A stretch of DNA of 64,000 bases from Casuarina equisetifolia (Eukaryota > Streptophyta > Magnoliopsida > Fagales > Casuarinaceae). The stretch is taken from contig CM052357.1 in the NCBI GenBank assembly GCA_028551475.1, forward strand, positions 2,542,001 to 2,606,000, read 5' to 3'. The position numbers and the translations under genes were made by a program. The notes under the pieces were generated by a model. That model was not told the origin of the DNA, made no database searches, and was given only the letters and a program-made list of their open reading frames with translations. Positions 19,140 to 30,800 of this stretch are shown piece by piece; position 1 is the stretch's first letter, and the number at the start of each line of letters is the position of its first letter.

Positions 19140-22100
19140 ACGCGTTTTCGCACCCATCACTAAATTATAATCAGAGTAGCTTCCACAAGTGGCAATAAAC
19201 TTGAACAAAACAAACTAGATCAAGATAAAAAACAAGTGGCCTAAGCCGTAGGCAAATGGTTTAAAAAGGAAGATGGGTGAAATGCATGTAGCACGAAGTC
19301 CTTTCTCAATAATGTATACTTTATAACCATGGGATCTTTATGTTTCATCGGGCTCAACGACCAACATAGTACACCGACTAAAAATGATGTCATGAAAGGG
19401 AACATAAAATAAAGAACGGAGGGGAGTGCAACAGCCGTTAAACAACGGCTATATATTTTATTATGAAGTTTGACAAAGGTGGGGAGAGAGAGGAGGAATT
19501 TGTTTTAATGCATTTATTATATGACTCAATCTTATTTATGACACATATATTTTAAAATAATTTTAATCAAAATTAAGATAATATAAAATTTATGACATGC
19601 TATTTTCAACATATCCTTTTATTTTAAGTGTGAGTAATACTTTTTGTATATACTAATATTATACTTGAATCAAAATTTTGATGATAAAGTAAAAATAATT
19701 TTATGTAAAAATTGATTCTAACTAATATTTAAGTAATAAATAATTTTTTTTCTATAAAGGGAAAGGAGGCCTTAATTAGTACAGCTCTATTTAACACTAA
19801 CCCCAAAATAATTATATATACTCCGTATTCGAGATAAAGACTTTGTCTATGTCCTCACCACTTAAGGGGAGTAACTCGAAGTGGCAAAAATTTGTGATAC
19901 TTAAGTTATCACAGTCCTCTATAGTAAAGTCTACATGTCTAATAATTTAGACAATATAAGGTATAGGTTGTCATTAGGCTTGCTTCAAGTTTCATGCGGT
20001 AAGAATTTTTTATCCTTTTGGTAGTTGCAATCCACAAGATTAAAGTCTACATGTCTAATAATTTAGCCAATACAAGGCAAATGTTGACATTAGGGTTGCT
20101 TCAAGTTTCATGATGCTCAACCCATAGAATGAAAGTCTATTTAATAATAATTTTATGAGGTAATAACAATGTTTGACTAAATCTAATTAGTTCAAAAATG
20201 TCAATTATGTAATAAACTAGAGTTTGACACTAGTTTTGAATTAAATCATAGATTACAATCATACGAATATATATCTTAGTGAGTTTGACAAGATAACATC
20301 ACAATATAAATTTATTTTACATATGTTGAAATTTATCATATGCCTCACATTGTCAATATATTAGATTTTTTTTTGTTTTATAAGGAAGCATTTTGTTGTC
20401 TTACAAGCCAATGTTTTAGGAGAAAATAATTTTTTTTTAACATAATATCAAAATCTAAGTTCTAAAGATAGAATTGTTTTCCTTGTAGAATAAATCCATG
20501 TGAAAAGTGTTTTAGTGTTTCTTCGTGCTCAAGGCAAGGGAGCATAAAAAAATTTGATGTGTCTAATATTATCAGTATACTAGATTATACTATTCTACAT
20601 ATATAAAAAGGGTTTCTTTTTCTTAGATATAAGTTTTAATGGAGAAATTTGGCTTTCTAACAACATTATAAGTTCTATCCTTTTAAACACAAATTTCTAA
20701 CATTTAAATTGTATTAGAAAGATTTATAATTTAACCCAAAAACTAACTTGTAAGTTAAGGAGACAATATTTATATTTAAACATTACTAAGCATAAATGAT
20801 AAATTAAAAAATAAGTACAAGTTAGAGAGAATTAATTTATGTTTTGATATCTTATCAATAATGTCTACAATTTAATTTAGAGGTTATTTTGTGAGTTATG
20901 AGAATAATTTTTATATATAAATATTACACAATAATCGTTTATTTTTTTATGGGACTTTCATCCTCGAGAATCCCACCAAAAACAACTCAATTATTTCACT
21001 AAAAATCTTAAAAGCGAAACTAAAGTTAAATGAAAATGACAATGTGTGTCATGATATGATAGCATCCCATCAAGAGCGGAAAAGCCGGTGAAAAGCAGTC
21101 AATGGTTAATCTTTATCTCCTTGGAATGGTGCACGTGAAAGACAAGAACCCTTGTCCTCCTCATCTAATCTCTTGAAATTAAACCCTCTTAAGCTAATCC
21201 CTCGAGGATTCCAATGCTTGTGGCTGATAAAGACTTCGCCTATGGACTACGTTACAATGACCTTGATATAACATGTTTATATCATTGCACTTGAAACATT
21301 TGATTTTGACCATTTTATAAGCAAGACATCCGATCAAATACAAAGTACCGAATGATGGCTAACAATCATCGTTGATCAATGTGACTGTTGATCTATATTG
21401 CGTTCATGAATCTCTATAAAGTTTGGCCAAACTTCTCTACCTAACAAAATGAGAAAAATTGCAAGTTTGAAGAACGCATGACACGCCTACACGGTTGAAG
21501 AACAGTTCAACGAGCTTGATTGTCGGAGTTGATGAACGAATACCTTGCACTTCGATTCTTGAATGTTTGGTTGTATCTTAGAATCATTTCATATGTTAAA
21601 GGTGGTGATCTAAGGTCTCACATTGCTAATAGACTAGGTTGATATTTTATTTTATATGTTCATATATCATTCTTTCTTAATGACCAGCTTTAAGAAAAGA
21701 AGTTAATCTATTTTTAGTATGGTAGATTCCATTGATTTCATCTTCTAACCTTATTTTAATCTTTGTGGACAGCCTCAAGCTTAGGATGGAGTGATATTTT
21801 AAGAAATTACAGTTGTCTCATATCATTAATATTTTGGTTTAATATTTTCTTATATATTAAGAGTCGTCTTTCTTAATAAGTAGTTTTAAGATATTAAGAG
21901 GTGTTTTTTGTAACATAATTCATACCTATTAAAAATAGACCTAAAATTTAATTTAAAAGTTAATTTGTTAATTACTTGCTAACTTAGTGGTAAGCTAATA
22001 AGACTTGAGATTTTTTTATTCCAAATTCTAACACTTGGGCGTGTGAATTGGATGCATGTATTAAAAAAAAAATTATGAGTTAGGATGACGTTTTTGACAT

Positions 22101-23645
22101 TTAAATATTATTTAATAATTGGATATTGCTCTTATGCCTTTTAACATATATGAAAATCTCTATTCACTTTGCTTTATCACATGCGACTATTTATCATATG
22201 AGAGTCCTATAACTAAAAAATAAAATACTTGATATGGTGTTTAAATGAAAAAAAAATACATTTTTAATTAGTAAACTAGCTTTTAATTTATGTTTTTAGA
22301 CCTTTAAACATTGTATCAGTTCTTTTAACTTTGCTTTACTTCATATGACCTTTTGTCCTATGCTATTTAGTAAGTGGAAAAATATGTGTAAAATGAAAGT
22401 TCTACACTATAAGATAAAATCTATGAAGTAAAGTCTAAATAAAAAATAACCCTTCAACTTTGAAGTTGACTTTTTAATTAAATTATGGACATATTTATTA
22501 TAATAAAATATATAAGTGTTTGATATATAACTTTAACATAATCCATTGCTATGAATTAAGGTATAATATGACGAGACATTTTGACTTAGATCCATTAGAA
22601 TTGCATGCCACAAACGGATTACCTCCTAACTCATCCTAATTTCAAGATTACTTTATGATTACGACATTAAAACATAATTACGCTAGATGATAGAATAATC
22701 ATAAAAAGTTGAAAACAAAACACGATCAATTTGGGAATGGGATAAGCCCCATTGGTCAAGGAATGAAACACAAAAAGGGAAAAATACTACTTTTCTTCCT
22801 TGAAAAGTCACTTATCCATCGAAAAAAGTTATTTGGATGCTAATAGTTGATTACATTAGACCTTCTAGATCCCATCGTACCAATGAATATCCATTAATTA
22901 GAGTGGCAAATTGCTCACTCCATCGTCACAACAAGAAACCTTGCCTTTTCGTACAACAATTGGCAACACTCGACCAATCGGAAGACCTCATGTGAATTAG
23001 ATTCAAAGGATGCTTTCATTGTCAACAGCTATTTAAAACGGGGTGCACGAAAAACCATCATGGCATATAGAATTCTGCCAGTGGGAAGGGAAACAAGGAG
23101 GATGCTCACTTTTTTGTCGTCAAAAGATGATTAAGAGTTTAAAAAGATCTACTATGATACTAGAAAGTCATGGAGGTGGAAAATGGGTTATTAGAAATTA
23201 ATTCTATTAACATATGGGATATTAAATATTTTTACTTTAGTTGTGGAAGAAACTACATTATTATAATATAGAGGATTAAGCAGGACAAACTAATCAGAAT
23301 ATAAGTTCTTACAATTAGATACCAATTACAATATAAACTCTTGTCAGTTGGATGACAACTAATGATAACTAGTACATCAAAATATCCCATCCTCAACTAG
23401 ATAACAGCTTGCTCAAAATTTGAATTACTAAAGATGTTGGTCATTGTACATTATAATTATTTTAACATGATAATTTTCTTATTTGTTCATATGTCTATTT
23501 TTTAACAAATAATTTTAAAGAAAAAACTAAATATTTTTAATATAATATTAGAGTTTAACTTCAAATGCATCACACCATCAATGTAATGAACTAGATCCTG
23601 CAATTTTACCTCATGGCTTTAGTACTTAAAGACACAGTTTTCATG
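19140..23645 (+). repeat. Diverged segmental tandem duplication, copy 2
   Basis: Partner of 13450-18330; the matching blocks are listed there. Within aligned blocks the identity looks moderate by eye, with many small indels, which points to an old event. As in copy 1, there is no conserved reading frame. Confidence 0.75.
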
Positions 23646-23880
23646 ATTTGTTTTTACCCATATGAGAACTTATGTTAAAATTGAAAATTTGGTTGTTTCC
23701 AACATGAATACTAAGAAAATTATTTCTAAACTCTCTTTTTCATTAACATTTTTATATGACAAAAAACATCGAACTTACTGTATGTCTAGAGGTTCCAATG
23801 TTTTATCTACATATTTTTGTTTTCTTGTTTTATCAAATGACTTGAAAAGTAGTACCCAGTCAGCAACCGAGCCTTTGTAA

Positions 23881-23914
23881 CCCGTGTTGTTGGGCTGGAG
23901 TCTAACAACACGGG
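23881..23914. repeat. Perfect 11-bp inverted repeat (hairpin) with 12-nt loop
   Basis: CCCGTGTTGTT at 23881-23891 pairs with AACAACACGGG at 23904-23914. It lies within repeat copy 1 of the three-copy array, just before the 41-bp direct repeats. It is more GC-rich than its surroundings. No T-run or gene end next to it suggests a terminator. Confidence 0.8.
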
Positions 23915-23917
23915 GTA

Positions 23918-24018
23918 AGTCTAAGTCCTTTTACAAATTAGTACACATGATTGTGTTGAGTCTAAGTCCTTTTACAAATTAGTACACATGATTGTGTTTA
24001 GTCTAAGTCCTTTTAACA
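23918..24018 (+). repeat. 41-bp tandem repeat, two full copies plus a partial third
   Basis: The phrase AGTCTAAGTCCTTTTACAAA starts at 23918 and 23959 and in partial form at 24000, giving an exact 41-bp period. The two full units are almost identical, so this duplication is much younger than the degenerate repeats around it. Confidence 0.9.
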
Positions 24019-24680
24019 ATAAAATAGTAGAGTTAAGCAGATCATGCCATCAATTTTACAAATTAGATCCTGTGATTTTATCTTGTTACTCTAGCATTTA
24101 TAAATTAGGTTCTAATGATTTTCTTATGATGAGAAAACACGCTAAAAATAAAGATTCAAGAAAAGAAAATTGAATTCTTTCTAACATGAATACTAAAAGA
24201 AAAAAACTTATCTTCCAAACTTTCTTCTTAATTAGATTTGTATTTGAAAAAAAAATCAGACTTGTTGTATGTCCATATATTCCAATGTTTTATCTTTATA
24301 TTTTTGTTTTCTTGTTTTATTTGAAATTTAACTGACTTGAAAAATACTACATATTGAGTAATTGGGCCTTTGTGACCTTGTTGTTTAATTCAATTAAATT
24401 TTTAATATAATATTAGAGTATAGATTTAAGGGCATGGTATGTTAGTCCAACATTTACAAAACAAATTCTTATAATTTCCTTGTACGTAGAAAAAGATACA
24501 TGTTAAAAATATTCATTCAAAAGAAGAAAGGTGGATCTTTTCCAACATGAAGACTAGGAAAATTTATCTTCAAAAGTCTCTTTTCCACACAAAAACATCA
24601 AACTTGCTGTATTTCCAATGGATCCAATGTTCTATTTTTATATTTTTGTTTTCTTATTTTATCTTTACAATGAGCTTGTA

Positions 24681-24696
24681 TTGGGCCAAGGCCCAT
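24681..24696 (+). promoter_or_regulatory. Palindromic site II-like element in the helicase promoter
   Basis: TTGGGCC followed two bases later by GGCCCAT, about 145 bp upstream of the helicase ATG. GGGCC/GGCCCA site II motifs bind TCP factors and are typical of plant promoters of growth- and RNA-metabolism genes. The match and position are seen in sequence; activity is inferred. Confidence 0.45.
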
Positions 24697-24838
24697 GATA
24701 GAACCCGATATTCGACCGCTGCATTGTCGGGTCGTCTCCGTCAGTTCAAGTCGCTCTGCTTTTCTTTCTTCGAACTTAAAACCCTGGTTGTGGGGTTGAA
24801 GAAGCCGCAGGGGTTTATCGCCGTGCTGGGTTTCGAGG

Positions 24839-27800
24839 ATGAAGGGGGAAAAGCTGAGAGGCGCGCCTGTGTTGCCATGGATGCGAAAACCTGTCGATAT
24901 CAGTCTCTTTGAGGAGTGCCCTCTTGGTCTCCTCCCTTGCCTTGATCCCAGGTAACTCGCTTTCTTCTTAAGTTTTGGTTCAGTTGTAGTTTTGGAGCGA
25001 AAGGCATTCAGAGTTTTAGGTGTTGTGTGGGTTTCTCTCGTTCGAGACTCTGGTTGGATGCAACTGGTTTTATCTACTCCTATATGTTGTAATGTTAGTC
25101 AGGTGGGTGATTTTAGTTTAATAAGACGTAAATCAATAACAGAGACGATAAATGATGGGTAGCTAAGATGGTACTATTAGTAGCTATCAGGTTACCAAGA
25201 TGCACATTTTATCTCTTTTGGGACTTCTTATTCGTTCGAAGGAGTTCTTGATGAGAAAGAAGAACCAGTAGTTGATTTTGTTGGTAAGTTTAGTTGATCT
25301 CTTAAGTAATCTGAAAATTTCATTTTTTCTTTGTTAAAATTAAATTTTAGAGGAGACTCGAAACAATTAGTAGCTAAATTGATGCCTCTATATACTGTTA
25401 GATCACGCAACTACTTTTTTATTCTTTTTTGGGAGGGATTTCTGGCACTTCCATTGCGGCAAGCCGTTATTGGTGAAATGAGAGTTGCATAGGCCATAGA
25501 CATTTCTTTCTTAAAACATTAGGAAGAAGTAAAGCCTATGGAGAGAACCGCTGTTTTAGACTATTTATGAGAATGTCACAATTATCTAGTGGATTAAATT
25601 GGAGAAGTCTGGGGAAGTGGTTCTGAGGAAATGGAAAAGTGAAGGAAAATAAGAAAATAATCTCACTACCTAATTATGGAGAAGAAATACATTTGACATG
25701 TGATAAGCCTTTCCGTTGTCTTTGTTATCTTGCTTGAGCTTGAAACTATCGTTTCTACTTACCAGTCCTTCTAGAGAAGCGCTGGCAAGTTCACTGCTTC
25801 CAATTTTTCTTCTATCCTTTTCTTTTTATAGTTTGGTGAATTTCTTGTACATCAGGTTGATGGTGGCTTTGCAGAATATGGGCATATCTTCACTCTTCCC
25901 CGTTCAAGTAGCAGTTTGGCAAGAGGCAATTGGGCCTGGTGCCTTTGAGCGAGATCTCTGCATAAACTCTCCAACAGGAAGTGGGAAAACTTTAGCTTAT
26001 GCTTTGCCAATTGTACAAGTGCTATCAACTCGAGCTGTTAAATGTCTACGTGCTTTGGTAGTGTTGCCTACTCGTGACTTAGCCTTTCAGGTATAATGTC
26101 TTCCTGTGTTTGCCTATACCATTTTGTCCAAGTACTTTTTACCCGCAGTTTAATGGATTTATTTTATTTTATTATTTATCTACATTCAAAGTAAACAAAT
26201 AGATTAGTGTTTTCTCTATAAATTAGTTATGGGATGATGGGTGATGCATAATTAAATCCATCTTTTTTTTTGCCTCTTTGGTTTAGGTTAAAGAGGTTTT
26301 TGCTGCAATTGCACCAGCAGTAGGCTTGTCTGTTGGTTTGGCAGTCGGTCAATCTTCTATAGCTGATGAAATTTCTGAACTTATCAACAGGCCTAAGCTT
26401 GAAGCAGGCATCTGTTATGACCCTGAAGATTTTGCACTTGAGCTACAAAGTTCTGTGGATATATTGGTCGCAACCCCTGGAAGGCTAATGGACCATATTA
26501 ACACCACTAAGGGGTTCACCCTAGAGCATCTCCGTTATCTTGTAAGTTGTATATAACAGTTATGTGTGTATCTTAATAGATATCTGTTTTTGTAAATGTA
26601 GATGATAATTGTCATGTTCTCAATGGTGTTCTCGAAATTTGAATGAGCTATTATGTTTTGACACACGAGTTGTCATGTGATTGAAAAATTAGAGAGCACA
26701 TTACTGATGGTTAGCTTGTGTTTTTCCAATGGTTTTTCACTATTTTTGAAATCACAATCAAGTTTAGTATACCTATGGAACTGATATGTGAAGCTTTGGT
26801 ATGCACATGCCTGTTATAACCTACTGATGAGTACCACTTTTGTTGGTGGCCAGCATACTACGTACACTATCTTATTAGTCAACAGCCCACATCCAGCCAA
26901 GTTATCTAGTCACGTTTTTTGGGCATGATTGATTGTGGTTGATTCATCAGTTGGAAAGTCAAATTCTCTTTGTTGAAGAAATTTTGCCTTATGTTTTTGG
27001 TACCTCCCAGCGGGCCAATTTTCTAGTTTCAGTTTTTCTCATCTGTTAAAGCAAGCTTTGGTGTGGCAAAATGTTTCAGGTTGTTGATGAAACAGATCGA
27101 CTGCTCAGGGAAGCATATCAGTCCTGGCTACCCACCGTGCTTCAATTAACACGCTCTAAGGATGAAAGTTTCTCCCCTTGTGCTTCAAATTTTCTTCCTT
27201 CTACATTTAACTCCTTAAAAACCATCAGGCGATTGTGAGTTTGATCTTTCTTTACCTCCCTTTTAGATTTTTTTCATTGAAATACATTTTGGCCTTTGTG
27301 CAAAGCAACATGCATGGTTTGATGTGTTAGAAAATATTGACAAATGGGTGTTACTTATACGGGAAATATTGAAGGTGCGCTTAAAAGAGGATTTGTTAAA
27401 TGATGGTTAAGAAAATCTTACTCTTTCAACGCACAATTTAAGGAGGTGTTTCATAATGGAGGGAGTATTTGAAAGGCTCATTTTGGAACAAATTACTTTT
27501 TTAGTTTGTAGGGTTTTCATTTGTACCAAGTTATCTGTATGATGGTAAAAGTATCTTACTGATCATAAACGAAGTTATATCTGCAAAATAATTTATATTG
27601 TCAATTTTGTTTTAAGAAATCATTAGATGTACATGGGGATTCATTTCTTTATTAATTGCCAGTGAACACATTGCGTAGAAAATGACTTGACCTATTGTAA
27701 AATCATAATGTTAATTTTAAATAAGAAACAATGAATATGAAATAGGTTCATGTGACAACCAATCCCCAGAATTTCTAAATTTTACATGGCTGATAATGCT

Positions 27801-30800
27801 ATAAAATCATTATTTTGTCCCTAATATAACAAACTAAATTAAATAGAAATTTAAGAAAAGAAGGTTGTTCTTCACCAACTGAGAGGTGGGCTTCCTCAAA
27901 ATGGGGTGGCTTAGTGTCCCTTATCTTTTCTTTTAAAAGGGTGGTGAATGGGCTTTCACTTCGTGAGGGATGGTCAGTCGACCCTTATGTGGTGAAGGGA
28001 GATTTCCTCCGCAGATGAGAGGCAGTAATTGCCCTTCATTGCGTCCCTTTTCACTTTTCCTTTGTAATAAATTTTTAATATCATCTTATATAAAATTAGG
28101 AACTAAAGTATGATCTTATGATAATCCAGGTTCCCATTGATTTTAAATTTCAATTAGTGATTGCTTGTAATAGGGTTGCTTGTGTACATCCAATGGCTTT
28201 AATTAACCAAGTGACAGCATGAATTATTTTGGATAGGTAGTTTAAGTTTGGGATCTTTGAAAGACTTTTGATATCTTGGGGATCGGTTAGGTATAACTGT
28301 AGACTCTAGGGACCAACTAATTTTGTTTCTGTTCAACCGAACATGGTGGATTAATAAAGATGAAAGTTATAAAAATAACATTCTTAATAAGGCCTTGAAT
28401 GGTCATGCATTCTTTGATGCAGTGGTGTTGAGAGGGGTTTTAAGGGTAAACCTTCCCCCAGGCTTGTGAAGATGGTCCTGTCTGCAACACTGACCCAAGA
28501 TCCAAGCAAGCTTGCTCAGCTAGATCTGCATCACCCTTTATTTTTAACAACTGGGCAAAGGCGTTATAAACTTCCAGAAAAGCTGGAATCCTACAAATTG
28601 GTATGCCATCATATAACTTAGCTTGTCACTCTTGTATTTGTAAGCATTATTTCTGCTTCGTTTCAATTTCTAAATGGCTGCTGTTAACGATTTCAATTTT
28701 TAGGCCAACTCATGTAATTATATGTATGAGTGAATTTGCTGTTTGATTATTCTCCATTATTGTGTTGCTTTTATATGGAAACAAAGGATGTTCCTGGTAA
28801 AGTCTCTGTAAATTCTTTTAGGAAAACTTTTTCACCTATTGAACATGTGGAGTACACATAGATCATTTTTTGGAAGCAGTTGAGCCTCTCTCTTTGAAGG
28901 AATTATATCTTCATGGGATTATTATTATTATTATTATTATTATTATTTTTTTTTTTGTAGGGAATTTAAAAATTTACTAGGAAGAGGAGAACCTGATTAT
29001 ACAGGAAGTATACACAGGAGTCCCCTACTGGATTACAATTGAATATAGCCCCTGGAGTCTACAGAGCAGAAAAACATCGCCCAATGTGTTGGATCTCTCA
29101 TATAAAAGTCTGTAGCTATAAGTGTTTCAACTCAATGATAGACTATTTAATGTTGCTGAGAGCGTGTTGTCTCTCTACTAACTCTTCACATAAGGTGAGG
29201 AAATCTGCGTTCCTGACCGAACTGTTTATATGTGATCCAAACATTTGTAGGCAACAAAAGAGCACAGTAACAACATACTGAGGAATCGGCCTCTTAACGT
29301 CAAATATTTAGTGGTGAAAAGACCTAAAGTCTTTTTAGGAACTTTGGAATGTAGTGGTCAGTTCGCTTGTATCCTAATGGAACTACTTGTGGCCTGAGGC
29401 CTCCTTTGCCTAGGAGGTCTTCGGTTCCACACTCATTCCTTACACCCTTTGCCTAATTGATGGGGAAAAAAAAGGAATTTTAGAATGAGTAGCAGGTAAT
29501 GGAATCAAAATTGCATTTACCCATCCAGCACCAATCCACTACAATGATCTTCTATTTACCAATCATCGATAGGTTCATTCTTCCGGTTGCTACTATCCAG
29601 ATGAAAAACAAACTCTCTAGGAACTTTATGATGCCAAATACTTGATTCGGATAAAGAAGAAGAAGGCCTGTCCAAGACAAATACATGCCAGTAGTCTTAA
29701 TGCCTCATGATAAGAATGGAAATCGACTTGACAACCATGCTTTAGCGTCCAAGGGAACCTTACTGATCCTTCATTTCTCGCATGTTAGAAATTAGCACTT
29801 GTAAGTACATTGATGATGGTATGGATGATAAAATCTTTCAATCATATGGCAGCTAAGAACTGATCTTACGGTTGATTGAGATTGTCTGCCTGGTTGGCCT
29901 TGTTATTGATTTCTAATGAGTGTTTCCAGTCTAGTTTTAATAACCTGTTGCTTTCGCCTGTAATTATAGAATTCCGTGTCTCTGTTGCAGATTTGTGAAT
30001 CAAAACTCAAACCTATGTATTTGGTTGCCCTTCTGCAAAATTTAGAGGGAGAGAAGTGCATTGTTTTCACATCATCTGTGGAATCAACTCACCGTTTGTG
30101 CACCTTGCTAAATTTTTTTGATGATCTGAAAATCAAGATCAAGGAGTATTCAGGTTTTCAACGTCAATCTGTAAGAAGGTAATTTGTGGTTTTAATTTTA
30201 CTTGTTACTACAATCCAAGCTAGACTACTCGAGCCTCATTTTTCCCAGGGAAAAGGAAAAAACCTTGAGCTACATTCTGAGTGCTGCTACTAAAGTTAAA
30301 ACATATGGCACATATGAAGGGCATCTAATATTTTAAAATTGTGAATAGTCCAGTAGCTTGTGATTAGATTAAAAATATTCAATGCCTGGGGTGGGAGTAC
30401 ATACAACGATGGCTTTCCACACTGACTGATATTTGCATCTCACCTGCGGTAAGTTTGAGCTATACAAGCAGTTGTATGGCTCTATAAACATACGTTATCC
30501 AAGTCTGGAAAAACTGTTATTTATATGGATTCTTCTTTACTGGCCGGTACATCAACGTGAGTAGTAATCTAAAATGTAACGAAGTAGAGAATTTGTACTG
30601 CAGCAAGACATTGAAGGCATTCCGGGAAGGGAAGATACAAGTACTTGTTTCCTCTGATGCGATGACTCGTGGAATGGATGTTGAAGGGATTAGAAATGTC
30701 ATTAACTATGACAAACCTGCATACATAAAGACGTATATTCATCGGGCTGGACGGACTGCAAGAGCAGGCCAGACTGGGCGCTGCTTTACATTGCTGCAGG

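Larger units (their letters stand above)
23575..24665 (+). repeat. Degenerate tandem repeat, three copies, upstream of the helicase gene
   Basis: Anchor phrases recur three times in order. AACATGAA(T/G)ACTA lies at about 23701, 24182 and 24544. CCAATGTT(T/C)TAT, TATTTTTGTTTTCTT lies at about 23796-23826, 24280-24315 and 24623-24655. Each copy is preceded by an A/T-rich module with a phrase like TCCTGTGATTTTA. The spacing (roughly 480 then 360 bp) shows internal deletions. The last copy runs into the helicase promoter. Related text near 18240-18300 ties it to the larger duplication. Confidence 0.65.

Noticed and set aside
24547-24912. 121-codon plus-strand ORF at the helicase 5' end
   Set aside because: It overlaps the promoter, the site II motif and exon 1 in another frame. 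The conserved helicase start is at 24839.
29400-29460. tRNA-like GGTTCCA text in helicase intron 5
   Set aside because: No cloverleaf, acceptor stem or box A at the right distance.
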